The notes: a model not told the origin generated them from the letters alone. Numbered from the stretch's first letter, positions 24,417 through 33,082 are shown. The stretch: 34,454 nt of DNA from Asticcacaulis biprosthecium C19 (GCF_000204015.1 NZ_GL883078.1:410258-444711); one strand, 5' to 3'. Numbers and translations: made by a program.

Positions 24417-24817
24417 CAGGGCGACCAGCCTTTCGGGGCCATTTCGAAGCCCTCGAACGTGAAGCCCGGCGCCACGGTACATCCGCACAGCGTCCAGTCT
24501 CCCGCCGATTCTGCCCCTTGCCAGGCGCCAGCCGGCACCACGACCTGCGGCTCGTGCGGTCCAAGCACATGCAACACCGTCGCGCCCCGATCATGGATCG
24601 CCAAACGTAACGGTGCCCCGCCATACCAGTGCCAGACCTCGACCGCGTCAACGCGGTGCCAGTGCGACACCTCGCCGTCCTTCAGCAAATAATAGATCGC
24701 CGTCGACGCGCTGCGGCCGTTGATACGGCGCGGATCTCGGAAGGTCTCGCGGTAGTGACCACCTTCCGGATGGGGCTTCAGGTCCAGTTTGGCGATGATG
24801 TCTTCGGCTGTCGTCAT
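24416..24817 (-). CDS. Cupin family DUF985 protein
   Basis: 133 residues of the cupin_5/DUF985 family. Motifs are PHPEGGHYRETFRDP, STAIYYLLKDGEVSHWHRVD, EVWHWYGGAPLRL and the C-terminal GCTVAPGFTFEGFE. The two His of SHWHRVD and the Glu of EVWHW would bind a metal or substrate. ATG 24817 follows CAGGA at good spacing; the GTG at 24832 overlaps that ribosome site. The reaction is unknown. Confidence 0.88.
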   Translation of the reverse strand: MTTAEDIIAKLDLKPHPEGGHYRETFRDPRRINGRSASTAIYYLLKDGEVSHWHRVDAVEVWHWYGGAPLRLAIHDRGATVLHVLGPHEPQVVVPAGAWQGAESAGDWTLCGCTVAPGFTFEGFEMAPKGWSP

Positions 24818-24889
24818 AGCGAAATCCTGCACCGGATTTACGAAATGGCCAAGTCGTGATTAACTGTGTTGGGTATGTTGGGGGATATC

Positions 24890-25342
24890 ATGAAAACCTT
24901 TGTTGCAGTATCGCTTTGGGCTGCGCTGGCTTCCGGCGCCCACGCGGCACCGGCCTTCACCATCGATGACCTGTCACCCGGCGAGGGAATCGCCTCAGAA
25001 TGCTATGTCGTGCTGTGGCGCAGTTCCGCGAAAACCCAGAATGGCGTCAGACCTGCCGTTTTGGAAAGCGACGGGGAACGCGCCTATGTCAAGGTAGACG
25101 GCGAGGTCTATCCGCTTCGTCCCGTGGGTCAATACACCTACGAAAGTGCCGCGTTGCGAAGCCAGGATCAGCTTCCCGCCGTAAAGGTCGCCGCGCAACT
25201 CAAGACGATTCGCACCGATATCACCGACGAGGGCGTTGAAGTCCGCGATCTCAAAGGTGAAATGCAGGTGACTTACGGTGGTCGGCATCAGACGATCAAG
25301 GTCTTGGGGGAATATGCCTGCGTCGCTTCCGCACCGCAATGA
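24890..25342 (+). CDS. Small secreted two-cysteine family, member 2
   Basis: 150 residues. Signal peptide MKTFVAVSLWAALASGAHA, then FTIDDLSPGEGIASECYVVL, AYVKVDGEVYPLRP, DLKGEMQVTYGGRHQTIKVL and a second Cys in EYACVA. It shares these blocks with the two genes that follow on the same strand (gaps of 27 and 19 bases), so it is part of a tandem duplication. ATG 24890 has GGGGG upstream. Export and a single disulfide are inferred. Function unknown. Confidence 0.75.
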   Translation: MKTFVAVSLWAALASGAHAAPAFTIDDLSPGEGIASECYVVLWRSSAKTQNGVRPAVLESDGERAYVKVDGEVYPLRPVGQYTYESAALRSQDQLPAVKVAAQLKTIRTDITDEGVEVRDLKGEMQVTYGGRHQTIKVLGEYACVASAPQ

Positions 25343-25369
25343 GACAACTCTGGAAGAAAAGCGAAGGAC

Positions 25370-25816
25370 ATGCGTAAACTGATCTTGATGACGACCGCGC
25401 TGCTGCTTCTGCCGGTGATCGCATCCGCCGCCACGTTCACCATCGATGAGATCATTCCGGGCGAAGGCCACGAGGGCGATTGCTATCTGCGTCTATGGCG
25501 GGAGAATGCCAAAGCCGTCGACGACAGCGGGCCGCCATCGATCCTCGAGAACAGCGGTGACGGCGCCTACTTCAAAATCGACGGAAAGGTCTCGTATCTC
25601 AGCTCCATAAAGCACGCCTATAAGGACAAGGAGATTTACGAGCTTTATGTCGACACGCGGCGCGGTATCCAGGTCGAGCAGAAAATCACCATAACCCGTA
25701 AGGACTTGCATCCTGACGGTGACACGCTTCATCTGAAGGGGACGCTACGGGTCGACTACAAAGGTCAAAGTCAGGTTCTTGAGGTAGGCGGCGAAGATAT
25801 CTGTTATTCTGGTTGA
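25370..25816 (+). CDS. Small secreted two-cysteine family, member 3
   Basis: 148 residues. Signal peptide MRKLILMTTALLLLPVIASA, then FTIDEIIPGEGHEGDCYLRL, AYFKIDGKVSYLSS, HLKGTLRVDYKGQSQVLEVG and Cys in EDICYSG. It is closest to member 4 (both begin MRK(L/F)IL and share PGEGHEGDCY or AGEGHEGDCY). The gene lies in a tight row with members 2 and 4 and probably forms one operon. Function unknown. Confidence 0.78.
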   Translation: MRKLILMTTALLLLPVIASAATFTIDEIIPGEGHEGDCYLRLWRENAKAVDDSGPPSILENSGDGAYFKIDGKVSYLSSIKHAYKDKEIYELYVDTRRGIQVEQKITITRKDLHPDGDTLHLKGTLRVDYKGQSQVLEVGGEDICYSG

Positions 25817-25835
25817 ACACAGGGAGGGACTTCAT

Positions 25836-26312
25836 ATGCGTAAATTCATTCTGGCGGCCGCGGCCGGCCTGCTTCTGCCCGTAACGGCTTCCGCCGCCTC
25901 CTTCACCGTCGAAGAACTGGCGGCCGGCGAAGGCCATGAGGGCGACTGCTATACCTGGCTGGCACGCGAGCCCGCCGAAGATCCGTCTCGCGCCATCTTC
26001 GAAGATGTTGGCGGCCGCGCCTATATCAAGGTCGACGGCCAGGTCCTCAGCCTGCGCGCTTCAGGCGGCAACCGCGGCGAAGAGCATTCGACCGCGACCT
26101 TTGAAGACAAGACCACCGGGCTGACCGTGGCCCAGGACCTCGTCATCGAACAGGCCAGCGGTGCCGATAACTGGGGCGCCTACATCGTCAAGGGCAAGCT
26201 GAAGATTACCTATCAGGGTGAAACACAGACGATCCGCGTTCGCGGCAAAAGCGTCTGCGAAGCGCCGGAACGCAGCGCAGTTCCGTCCGACCGCAAACGC
26301 CCGCAAAAATGA
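25836..26312 (+). CDS. Small secreted two-cysteine family, member 4
   Basis: 158 residues. Signal peptide MRKFILAAAAGLLLPVTASA, then FTVEELAAGEGHEGDCYTWL, AYIKVDGQVLSLRA, IVKGKLKITYQGETQTIRVR and Cys in KSVCEAP, with a basic C-terminal tail. GGGAGGG precedes the ATG by 7 bases. It is the last gene of the row. The repeat copy at 26354 and the end of cckA follow. Confidence 0.78.
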   Translation: MRKFILAAAAGLLLPVTASAASFTVEELAAGEGHEGDCYTWLAREPAEDPSRAIFEDVGGRAYIKVDGQVLSLRASGGNRGEEHSTATFEDKTTGLTVAQDLVIEQASGADNWGAYIVKGKLKITYQGETQTIRVRGKSVCEAPERSAVPSDRKRPQK

Positions 26313-26353
26313 TCGTTCCGAAAATGGGTCAGGCTCGCCTTCAAGGCTGAGCC

Positions 26354-26468
26354 GAAAAGGGCGGGTTTCGAGAACCGGAGCGGAGCGTGCTGTGCTCAAG
26401 GAGCGAAGCGGTAGCACGCTGGAACTCAGTACGTGAGCACCGGAAGCGCAGAAAACGGCCCTTTGCAG
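26354..26468. repeat. 115 bp dispersed repeat, copy 2
   Basis: Gapless match to 13281-13395, with 40 identical bases at its right end. It ends 20 bases before the cckA stop codon, the same geometry as copy 1 relative to bfr. The variable part is an 11-base block in the middle. The GTGCT...AGCAC pairing is kept. Confidence 0.85.
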
Positions 26469-26487
26469 GCCAGCATCACTCATTTTC

Positions 26488-28725
26488 CTACGCCGCCAGT
26501 TGCTCCTTGACCTTCTCCGCCAAGGTCTTGATGTCCAGGGGCTTGGGCAGGAAGCTGACGTTCTTTTCCTCTTCCAGCAGGTCCGAGAATTCCGACTCGG
26601 CATAGCCCGAGATGAACATCACCGGCACATTGCCGATCATCGGCCGCGCGCGTTTCAGCATCGACGGACCATCCAGACCCGGCATGATGACGTCCGAGAT
26701 CAGCAGGTCGAACTTGCCGTTCTCTGCCTCGATGATCTCCAGAGCCTCTTCGCCGTCGCAGGCTTCGATCACCTCATAGCCGCGCTGGCGCAGAAGATGG
26801 GCCGCAATGCCGCGCACGATCTGCTCGTCCTCGACGAACAGGATACGGCCGACGCCCGACAGGTCCTTGGGCACCGGCTTGGCCGCGGCCTCCGGCTTGG
26901 GCGCGGCGGGCGCCTTTTCCTCTTCAACCCAGACCGGCAGGAAGATGCGGAAGGTCGCACCCTGCCCCAGCTTGGAGTCGATCTGGATATGGCCGCCGGC
27001 CTGGGCGATGATACCGTGCACGGTCGACAGGCCCAGGCCCGTCCCCTCGCCCAGCGGCTTGGTGGTGAAAAAGGGCTCGAAGACCTGCGAGATGATCTCC
27101 GGCGGGATGCCCGGTCCAGTGTCCGACACCTCGATCAGAGCCGCGCCCTGGGCCGGAGCCGTGTCCCAGCCGCGCCACTTGGCTTCAGCCTGGGTCAGGG
27201 CCTTGGCGGCGATCATCACCTTGCCGCCGCCCTGGGCCTTCATAGCGTCGCGGGCGTTGACGACCAGGTTCATCATGACCATTTCCATCTGCCCCTTGTC
27301 GACATGGACATTGGGCAGGTTGCGGCCGTAATCGGTCTCCAACTTGACGTCCTCGCGCACAAGACGGCGCAGCAGGACCTCGGCCTCACTGACCATTTCG
27401 CCGACATTCATGGTGACGCGCTTGACGGTCTGTTTGCGGGCAAAAGCCAACAGGTTGCGCACCAGGTCCTCGGCGCGGACGATGATCTGCTTGATGCCGT
27501 TCAGGTCGTCATAGGACGGATCGCCTAGGGGGTGGTTGAGCAGCAATTGGTCGTTACGGAACTTGAACCCGGTCAGCAGGTTGTTGAAGTCGTGCGCCAT
27601 GCCGCCGGCAACCTGGCCGATGGCCTGCATCTTCTGCGACTGGACCAGGGTCTGTTCCAGCTTCTTCTGTTCCGACACATCGAACAGGAACAGGCTGAAG
27701 CCGCCGGCAACCGCCGAGACATAGATCTGAACCGAGCGCGTCGCCTTGGCGGTCAACTGGATGTCGAACGGCCCGGCCTTGCCGGTGCGCAGCTTTTCGG
27801 TCAGGTCGGCGCGCGAATTCTCGGTGACCAGGGCGCCGAAATCCAGCCCCTTCAGGTCGTCCGGGGTCTTTTCGACCAGGGCAGCGAAGACGGTGTTGTA
27901 GTCCTTGATGCGTGAGGCGAACAGGTCGCCATTGCCGGCATTGTCGATGATCAGGGCGGCGCCGAATGGGGCGGACCCGGCAAAGGCGTCCATCTCGGCC
28001 GGCGGCATCTCGGCCTTGACTTCGGCCTCGCTGTCGTCAAGCAGGAAGCCGGCCTGTTTGATCGGATTGACGTCTTCATGATGCAGCATCAGGCCGTTGC
28101 CCAGAACGCCTTGCGAGGCGGCGCGGACGAGGACCAAATCTTCGCCGAGGCGCGAGGCGACCATTTCGTAATCAAAACCACCCAGACGCACCAGGGCGCG
28201 GCCCTGGCCTTGCGACTTGGCTTCACGCAGGGCCACGAACAGGGCGGGCGCTTCGTCGCCTTGCGGCAGGCGACGCTGGCCACCGCCGGCATCGCGCCAG
28301 GCGGCATTGACGGCGAGGATATGACCATCGAAACCGGCGACGGCGGCCGGTTCTTCGAGGGCACCGACAATGTCGGAACCGGTGAAGCCCTCGGCGCTGA
28401 GGATTTCCTCTTCGGTATTGAACGCAAACATGCCGAGGAAGATGACACCGGCAAAGGCAACGAGGATAATGGCCAGGACGACGCCGATGGGCAGCTTGCC
28501 CGCCACCAGCCACACGCCGAAACACGCCGTCGCCACAACGCCGGCGACGATGGCCAGACTCATGGGACTGGCTATCTTTTCCAGTCGTGCCAGTTTCCCC
28601 TTGGCAGTCGGTTTCGCAGCGGCAGGCTTGGAAACGCCAGGCTGGGAAACGCCAGGGCTGGAAGCAGCAGGCTGGGCTACGCTTTCCGCGGCGGGTTTGA
28701 TTTCGGCACCTTGACTATCGGGCAA
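26488..28725 (-). CDS. cckA: CckA hybrid histidine kinase/phosphatase
   Basis: About 745 residues. CckA starts the phosphorelay that activates the master regulator CtrA through ChpT. Order: Ala/Pro-rich N-terminus, two membrane helices (about 54-102), PAS-like regions, HisKA with the phospho-acceptor in [19 protein letters not shown] (His about 378), and HATPase motifs [15 protein letters not shown] and [13 protein letters not shown]. The receiver domain follows, with acceptor Asp in [16 protein letters not shown] and Lys in FLPKPLD. TTG 28725 is preferred because GAGGA lies 7 bases upstream; GTG 28785 would add 20 unlikely residues. It follows flhB, as in Caulobacter. Three GANTC sites lie upstream. 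Confidence 0.93.
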   Translation of the reverse strand: MPDSQGAEIKPAAESVAQPAASSPGVSQPGVSKPAAAKPTAKGKLARLEKIASPMSLAIVAGVVATACFGVWLVAGKLPIGVVLAIILVAFAGVIFLGMFAFNTEEEILSAEGFTGSDIVGALEEPAAVAGFDGHILAVNAAWRDAGGGQRRLPQGDEAPALFVALREAKSQGQGRALVRLGGFDYEMVASRLGEDLVLVRAASQGVLGNGLMLHHEDVNPIKQAGFLLDDSEAEVKAEMPPAEMDAFAGSAPFGAALIIDNAGNGDLFASRIKDYNTVFAALVEKTPDDLKGLDFGALVTENSRADLTEKLRTGKAGPFDIQLTAKATRSVQIYVSAVAGGFSLFLFDVSEQKKLEQTLVQSQKMQAIGQVAGGMAHDFNNLLTGFKFRNDQLLLNHPLGDPSYDDLNGIKQIIVRAEDLVRNLLAFARKQTVKRVTMNVGEMVSEAEVLLRRLVREDVKLETDYGRNLPNVHVDKGQMEMVMMNLVVNARDAMKAQGGGKVMIAAKALTQAEAKWRGWDTAPAQGAALIEVSDTGPGIPPEIISQVFEPFFTTKPLGEGTGLGLSTVHGIIAQAGGHIQIDSKLGQGATFRIFLPVWVEEEKAPAAPKPEAAAKPVPKDLSGVGRILFVEDEQIVRGIAAHLLRQRGYEVIEACDGEEALEIIEAENGKFDLLISDVIMPGLDGPSMLKRARPMIGNVPVMFISGYAESEFSDLLEEEKNVSFLPKPLDIKTLAEKVKEQLAA

Positions 28726-28778
28726 AGCGGTATCCTCACACAACGCGTGGCTGTGCGGGCGGCAATCGCCCGAGCAGC

Positions 28779-28843
28779 GAATCACAGACCAGAGTGTATC
28801 CCATTTGACGAAAGTGCGCGCTGATTCAAAATTTATAAGAATC
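28779..28843. promoter_or_regulatory. Cluster of three GANTC sites upstream of cckA
   Basis: GAATC (28779-28783), GATTC (28823-28827) and GAATC (28839-28843) lie in the 127-base flhB-cckA gap. GANTC is the CcrM methylation target in Caulobacterales, and GcrA acts at methylated promoters, so a cell-cycle promoter for cckA is possible. Confidence 0.4.
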
Positions 28844-28852
28844 CGTGGGTTA

Positions 28853-29929
28853 TCAGAACCCGCGGCGCTTCTTCGCCAGGACGAAGCTGATCACCTGGGC
28901 AACGGCGGCGAAATGTTCTTCGGGGATGGTCTCGTCGACATCGATGGCGGCATAGAGCGCCCGCGCCAGAGGCACGTCCTCAACGATCGGGACATTGTGC
29001 TTGCCGGCCTCTTCGCGGATCTTGAGCGCCAGGGTGTCGACGCCCTTGGCGACACAGAGTGGCGCCTGCATCTGGCCCATCTCGAACTGCAGTGCTACGG
29101 CATAGTGGGTCGGGTTGGTGATGACCACGGTGGCGTCCTTAACGTTGGACATCATACGGCGGCGAGATTTTTCCATGCGGATCTGGCGCAGCTTGGCCTT
29201 GATGTGCGGGTCGCCTTCCATCTGCTTGTATTCTTCTTTTTGCTCCTGCTTGGACATCTTCATGCGCTGCATGAAGCGGAAGCGTTGCCACATGTAGTCG
29301 GCCGCGCCTTCGATAAACAGGAAGATGCACACCGCTATGGCCAGGGCGACGAAGACATCCATGGCATAGGGCAGGATCAGCAATGGCGAGGCCTTGGCCA
29401 GGGCCATGATTTCGTACAGCTTGCCTTTCAGCACCTGCCACACGATGGCGCCGGTGATGATCAGCTTGACGACCGTCTTGGCAAACTGGATCAGGGCATC
29501 AAAGCCGAACAGACGCTTGAAGCCTGACATAGGGTTCAGCTTGGTCAGGCTGGGCTTCAGCTTTTCGGTCGTGAACATCAGGCCGGTCTGCATGACATGG
29601 CCGCCGATGCCCAGAAGCAAGGTCACGCCCATGACGATGATGACGATCGGCAGGAAGGCAAACACCATCTCCCTCATAATGGTGACGCCGCCGTCGCCTT
29701 CCAGCGAACCCAGCAGTTGCTGGGGGTGCGCCAGGAAGGGGATCAGGTCGTCGACCAGGTCGCTTGACAGGGAGGGACCATAGAGAGCGATAACGGCGCA
29801 TGCCCCGATGAGAGACAGCGCCTGGGGTAAGTCGGCAGATTTCGCAACATCGCCTTTTTCCCGCGCCTGCGAGAGTTTCTTGGCGGAGGCCTCTTCTGTC
29901 TTGTCCTCGCTATCGGGTTCCTCAGCCAT
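28853..29929 (-). CDS. flhB: Flagellar export gate protein FlhB
   Basis: 358 residues, full length. FlhB is part of the flagellar type III export gate and switches export specificity by self-cleavage. The cleavage motif is NPTH (272-275) in VVITNPTHYAVAL. The N-terminus (DKTEEASAKKLSQAREKGDV) and four membrane segments precede it. It lies downstream of fliR but is separated by 256 bases holding a palindromic element. Confidence 0.95.
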   Translation of the reverse strand: MAEEPDSEDKTEEASAKKLSQAREKGDVAKSADLPQALSLIGACAVIALYGPSLSSDLVDDLIPFLAHPQQLLGSLEGDGGVTIMREMVFAFLPIVIIVMGVTLLLGIGGHVMQTGLMFTTEKLKPSLTKLNPMSGFKRLFGFDALIQFAKTVVKLIITGAIVWQVLKGKLYEIMALAKASPLLILPYAMDVFVALAIAVCIFLFIEGAADYMWQRFRFMQRMKMSKQEQKEEYKQMEGDPHIKAKLRQIRMEKSRRRMMSNVKDATVVITNPTHYAVALQFEMGQMQAPLCVAKGVDTLALKIREEAGKHNVPIVEDVPLARALYAAIDVDETIPEEHFAAVAQVISFVLAKKRRGF

Positions 29930-29975
29930 GGGCGGCCTGCGGATGGGTTAGACGTGACAAAACAACGCAGACTTC

Positions 29976-30166
29976 CACTCTCCTATACTCCCCCGTTATA
30001 CGGGGGAGGTGGCTGCAAGCGACAGCGCGCAGTCGGAGGGGGATTTCCTGGCGCGGCAGGCGGGGCGGCAGCCGACACGCCGGCGGGCCCAATCCCCCTC
30101 CGTCTCAGTTGCTGCCGCAACTGATCCACCTCCCCCGCATTGCGGGGAGTATAGTGGAGGAGGGAA
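29976..30166. repeat. Large palindromic element in the fliR-flhB gap
   Basis: The left arm (about 29983-30045, starting CTATACTCCCCC) and right arm (about 30091-30154) are imperfect inverted copies that share CTATACTCCCC, CGGGGGAGGTGG and CGGAGGGGGATT. Each arm holds its own hairpin (CCCCCGTTATACGGGGG on the left). It fills most of the gap inside the fliQ-fliR-flhB unit. Confidence 0.75.
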
Positions 30167-30185
30167 GCCACCAGGCGTGCATGTT

Positions 30186-31007
30186 CTAGCTCACCCCTTT
30201 GATGAAGTAGGCCAGCAGCTCTTCATAGTGTTCGATGAACACCATGCCGGTCGCGCCCAGGCCCAGCGCCATGATGCTCAACCCGGCCAGCACGCTGACG
30301 GGGGTGGCGGCGAAAAAGACCGGAAAATTCGGCATCATCCGCCCGATAAACCCGGTCGCAATGTTGAAGATCAGGGCAAAGGCAATCAGCGGCGCCGACA
30401 TCTGCAAGGCCAGCAAGAAGGTCTTGGTGACGGTCTGTAACATCAAGGTGGTGGCGTCTCCGACCATGACATCGCGGGTTGGAGCGAAGACCTGGTAGGA
30501 ATCGACCATGGCCCGGATAAACAGGTGATGCAGATTGGTGGCATAGATCAGCACCATGCCCAGCATGGCCAGGAAGGTGCCCAGCGAGGTCGACGGCTGA
30601 GCCTGGGCGGGGTTGGCCGTCTGGGCAAACGACAGTGTCGTCTGAAGCGACATGATTTCCCCGGCGATGACCAGGGCGAAGATCAGCACGCGCATCAGGG
30701 TCCCGATCATCAGTCCGATGATGATCTCATGCAGGGCTATCCCCAGCATATCGCCCAGCGAGTTGGGCAGGGGTGGCAAGGTGTTGCCGACGATCGGGGT
30801 GATGACCAGGGCCAGCATCAGGGCCAAGCCGATACGAAGGCGCGCTGGCACGGCCTGGTCACCGAGACCCGGCATCAGCATGATCATGCTGGCCAGACGC
30901 AGGAGGATCAGGCCGACCGCCCAAAGCTGCGTGGCGGTGCCAAAATAGGAGGTGACGTCGGCTTGCCCGCTGACCGCTCCGCGCAGGGCAAGTTCCTGAA
31001 GCAGCAT
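30186..31007 (-). CDS. fliR: Flagellar export gate protein FliR
   Basis: 273 residues, an integral membrane protein of the export gate. Typical parts are LILLRLASMIMLMPGLGDQA, IGLALMLALVITPI and ALHEIIIGLMIGTLMRVLIF, then GEIMSLQ and LQMSAPLIAFALIFNIATGF. It starts 6 bases after fliQ. Confidence 0.95.
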   Translation of the reverse strand: MLLQELALRGAVSGQADVTSYFGTATQLWAVGLILLRLASMIMLMPGLGDQAVPARLRIGLALMLALVITPIVGNTLPPLPNSLGDMLGIALHEIIIGLMIGTLMRVLIFALVIAGEIMSLQTTLSFAQTANPAQAQPSTSLGTFLAMLGMVLIYATNLHHLFIRAMVDSYQVFAPTRDVMVGDATTLMLQTVTKTFLLALQMSAPLIAFALIFNIATGFIGRMMPNFPVFFAATPVSVLAGLSIMALGLGATGMVFIEHYEELLAYFIKGVS

Positions 31008-31013
31008 GGCGGC

Positions 31014-31277
31014 TTACATCGCCGCGATCTTGTTGACGACCTCGTGCATGAACCCGGCCAGCAGCGTGCCCATCAGCGGCAGCAGCAACAGCAGGGCCAG
31101 GAAGATGCAGATGATTTTGGGGGCATAGATCAAGGTGGCTTCCTGGATCTGGGTCAGGGCCTGGAACAGGCCGATGGCGACACCGACCACCAAGCCGACC
31201 AGCAGGATCGGCGTGCACAGTTGGATGGTCAGCCAAATGGCATCACGGCCCACGCCCAGAACTTCGGCACCACTCAT
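31014..31277 (-). CDS. fliQ: Flagellar export gate protein FliQ
   Basis: 87 residues with two membrane helices. Conserved parts are GRDAIWLTIQLCTPILLVGL and GLFQALTQIQEATLIYAPKI. The ATG at 31277 gives the family-typical MSGAEVLGVGRDA; ATG 31280 and GTG 31289 are in frame. It is the first gene of fliQ-fliR-flhB-cckA, with a CtrA box 71-85 bases upstream. Confidence 0.93.
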   Translation of the reverse strand: MSGAEVLGVGRDAIWLTIQLCTPILLVGLVVGVAIGLFQALTQIQEATLIYAPKIICIFLALLLLLPLMGTLLAGFMHEVVNKIAAM

Positions 31278-31299
31278 CATCAACCTCACGTCTTACGCC

Positions 31300-31340
31300 C
31301 CGGCAATTCCTGCCGGCTTTACCCGGCCGATTTTGCCGGG
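31300..31340 (-). other. Two hairpins in the fliQ leader
   Basis: CCGGCA-ATTCC-TGCCGG (31300-31316) and CCCGGC-CGATTTT-GCCGGG (31322-31340) lie between the CtrA box and the fliQ start. They may form in the 5' leader, depending on the unknown transcription start. Confidence 0.4.
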
Positions 31341-31347
31341 TACGTGG

Positions 31348-31362
31348 TTAAGATGAGATTAA
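31348..31362. promoter_or_regulatory. Perfect CtrA box at the fliQ promoter
   Basis: TTAA-GATGAGA-TTAA matches the full CtrA consensus TTAA-N7-TTAA. It is 71 bases upstream of fliQ and 26 bases upstream of the divergent DUF1152 gene. The Caulobacter fliQ promoter is a known CtrA target, so this supports cell-cycle control of fliQ-fliR-flhB. A GACTC site lies at 31368-31372. Confidence 0.85.
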
Positions 31363-31387
31363 AACTCGACTCTTTCGGCTGACCCAG

Positions 31388-32326
31388 ATGATTCTTCCCC
31401 TCTCCGAGCTGTTTCAGCCCGAGCGCCGCGTCCTGATCGCCGGCGCCGGCGGTGGTTTTGATGTTTACTGCGGCCTCCCATTGGCTCTGAGTATCGTCGC
31501 CGCTGGTGGTTTCGTCGTATTGGGCAATCTGTCATTTACACGTGTTGCGCAGTGTGGCGGCGAGAGAATCTCCGATGCCGCATGGCGGGTGGACCGGCAG
31601 GCAGCGGAACTTCCTTACTTTCCTGAAAAATGGCTATGCGAGTGGCTTGGACGACAGGGGCTCGAACTTCCGGTCTATGCCTTCGACCGAGTGGGAGTGG
31701 CACCCATTGCCGATGCATATCGCGCTGTTATCACAACCCATGCCATTGATCGCGTCGTCCTCGTCGATGGCGGCACCGACAGTCTCATTTTTGGCGACGA
31801 ACCGGGCCTAGGGACTGTCTGCGAGGACGCTGTGTCTCTGGTAGCCGCGGACATCGCTACGGGTGGGCAAGCCATACTCGCAGCTATAGGTTTCGGAATC
31901 GACCATTTCCATGGCGTCTCGCACCATAGCTTCCTGGAAAACGTCAGCAGGATGATCCGTCGCAACGGCTTCCTCGGAAGCTTCAGTCTACCGACGGACA
32001 CCCGGGAAAGTCGGGCTCTGCTAGACCTCATCGAGTATGCCAACCAGCGTCAGCCCCTGCATATGAGCATTGTCGTCAATTCCCTGGCAGCGGCCTTGCG
32101 GGGCGAATTCGGTGACTACCATACGACGTCACGTACGACCGGGACGGAGTTGTTCATCAATCCGCTCATGCTTCAGCTGTGGTGCTTCCGGGTGCATGCG
32201 GTCGTTCGCGAGATGATCTACGGCGACGCCTTACGGGACACCAAAACGGCGCATGAGGCCCAAGCCGTTATCGATGCCCACCGCGAAGAGGTAAGTGTCC
32301 GTCCTCGCAGACCGGTTCCCCTTTAG
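31388..32326 (+). CDS. DUF1152 family protein inserted between flagellar operons
   Basis: 312 residues resembling DUF1152. The N-terminus VLIAGAGGGFDVYCGLPLAL is a glycine-rich nucleotide-binding-like loop. A second block is VVLVDGGTDSLIFGDEPGLG with TVCEDAV, and 'IGFGIDHFHGVSHHSFLENV' follows. It is transcribed against the flagellar genes on both sides and ends 6 bases from the fliE stop. It uses codons rare in its neighbours (CTA, AGA, GTA, TCA), a sign of separate origin. It has no signal peptide, and its function is unknown. Confidence 0.75.
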   Translation: MILPLSELFQPERRVLIAGAGGGFDVYCGLPLALSIVAAGGFVVLGNLSFTRVAQCGGERISDAAWRVDRQAAELPYFPEKWLCEWLGRQGLELPVYAFDRVGVAPIADAYRAVITTHAIDRVVLVDGGTDSLIFGDEPGLGTVCEDAVSLVAADIATGGQAILAAIGFGIDHFHGVSHHSFLENVSRMIRRNGFLGSFSLPTDTRESRALLDLIEYANQRQPLHMSIVVNSLAAALRGEFGDYHTTSRTTGTELFINPLMLQLWCFRVHAVVREMIYGDALRDTKTAHEAQAVIDAHREEVSVRPRRPVPL

Positions 32327-32332
32327 GGACCA

Positions 32333-32644
32333 TCAAATCGGCATGCGCATGATTTCCTGGTACGCTGAAATCACCTGATCGCGGATAGCAATCACGCTCT
32401 GCAATTGGAGCTCGGCGCTGGACACGGCCGTCACGGCATCAATCAGTTCGGCCTGGCCGGCCTGCTGCTGGACCATCATATGCTCCGCCGTCTGCGTGCT
32501 CTTCATGGTCTGTTCCATGGCACCTTGCAGTATCTTGCCGAAGTCGGGCGCCTGCACGGCCTCCCCGCCCCCGCCATCTCCCAGGGTGTTGGCCTGCTTG
32601 ACAGCGGCGCCATAGGCGCGGGCAGCGGCGAGGGGAGTCATCAT
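32333..32644 (-). CDS. fliE: Flagellar hook-basal body protein FliE
   Basis: 103 residues. FliE links the MS ring to the rod. The C-terminus (QQQAGQAELIDAVTAVSSAE, then LQLQSVIAIRDQVISAYQEI with MRMPI) is the conserved FliE signature. It is the last gene of flgB-flgC-fliE, 11 bases after flgC. ATG 32641 is an equal start. Confidence 0.94.
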   Translation of the reverse strand: MMTPLAAARAYGAAVKQANTLGDGGGGEAVQAPDFGKILQGAMEQTMKSTQTAEHMMVQQQAGQAELIDAVTAVSSAELQLQSVIAIRDQVISAYQEIMRMPI

Positions 32645-32655
32645 GGCCTAAGCCC

Positions 32656-33072
32656 TTATTTCTGCAGGATGTTGAGGATTTTCTGGTTCATGTCGCGCGC
32701 CGTCTCGATGACGTTGAGGTTGGCCTCGTAGGCCCGCTGGGCCTCGCGCATGTCCATGGATTCGGTCAGGGTGTCGACGTTCGGACGCTTGACATAGCCC
32801 TGAGCGTCGGCCGCCGGATGCGACGGGTCGTATTCGGTGGCGAACTCCTTCATATCCGGCACCACCCGCGCCAAGCGCACGCCCGTTGCGCCATCGATAT
32901 TGGTCGACTGGAACACGGGAATCTGACGGCGATAGGGATCGGCGCCCGGCGTCGTGCCCAGCGAACTGGCGTTGGCGATGTTTTCGGCCGTAACACGCAT
33001 GCGCGCCTGCTGGGCCTTCATGGCCGAGGCGGCGACTGCCATAGCGGAGTCGGAACGGATCTCTTTTACCAT
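32656..33072 (-). CDS. flgC: Flagellar proximal rod protein FlgC
   Basis: 138 residues. The N-terminal rod helix has MRVTAENIANASSLGTTPGA and the C-terminal helix has MREAQRAYEANLNVIETARD with MNQKILNIL. YVKRPNVDTLTESMDM is diagnostic for FlgC. It is 10 bases after flgB and part of one operon. Confidence 0.95.
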   Translation of the reverse strand: MVKEIRSDSAMAVAASAMKAQQARMRVTAENIANASSLGTTPGADPYRRQIPVFQSTNIDGATGVRLARVVPDMKEFATEYDPSHPAADAQGYVKRPNVDTLTESMDMREAQRAYEANLNVIETARDMNQKILNILQK

Positions 33073-33082
33073 AATCTACTCC

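Noticed and set aside
26061-26603. Minus-strand frame starting AGLQRAVFCASGAHV inside the 115 bp repeat
   Set aside because: It is repeated near bfr, but the differences between copies are mostly non-synonymous and the frame ends differ, so I treat it as a nucleic-acid repeat rather than a gene.
31388-32326. DUF1152 gene as part of the flagellar machinery
   Set aside because: It is on the opposite strand, has atypical codons and has no similarity to flagellar proteins. Location alone is not enough.
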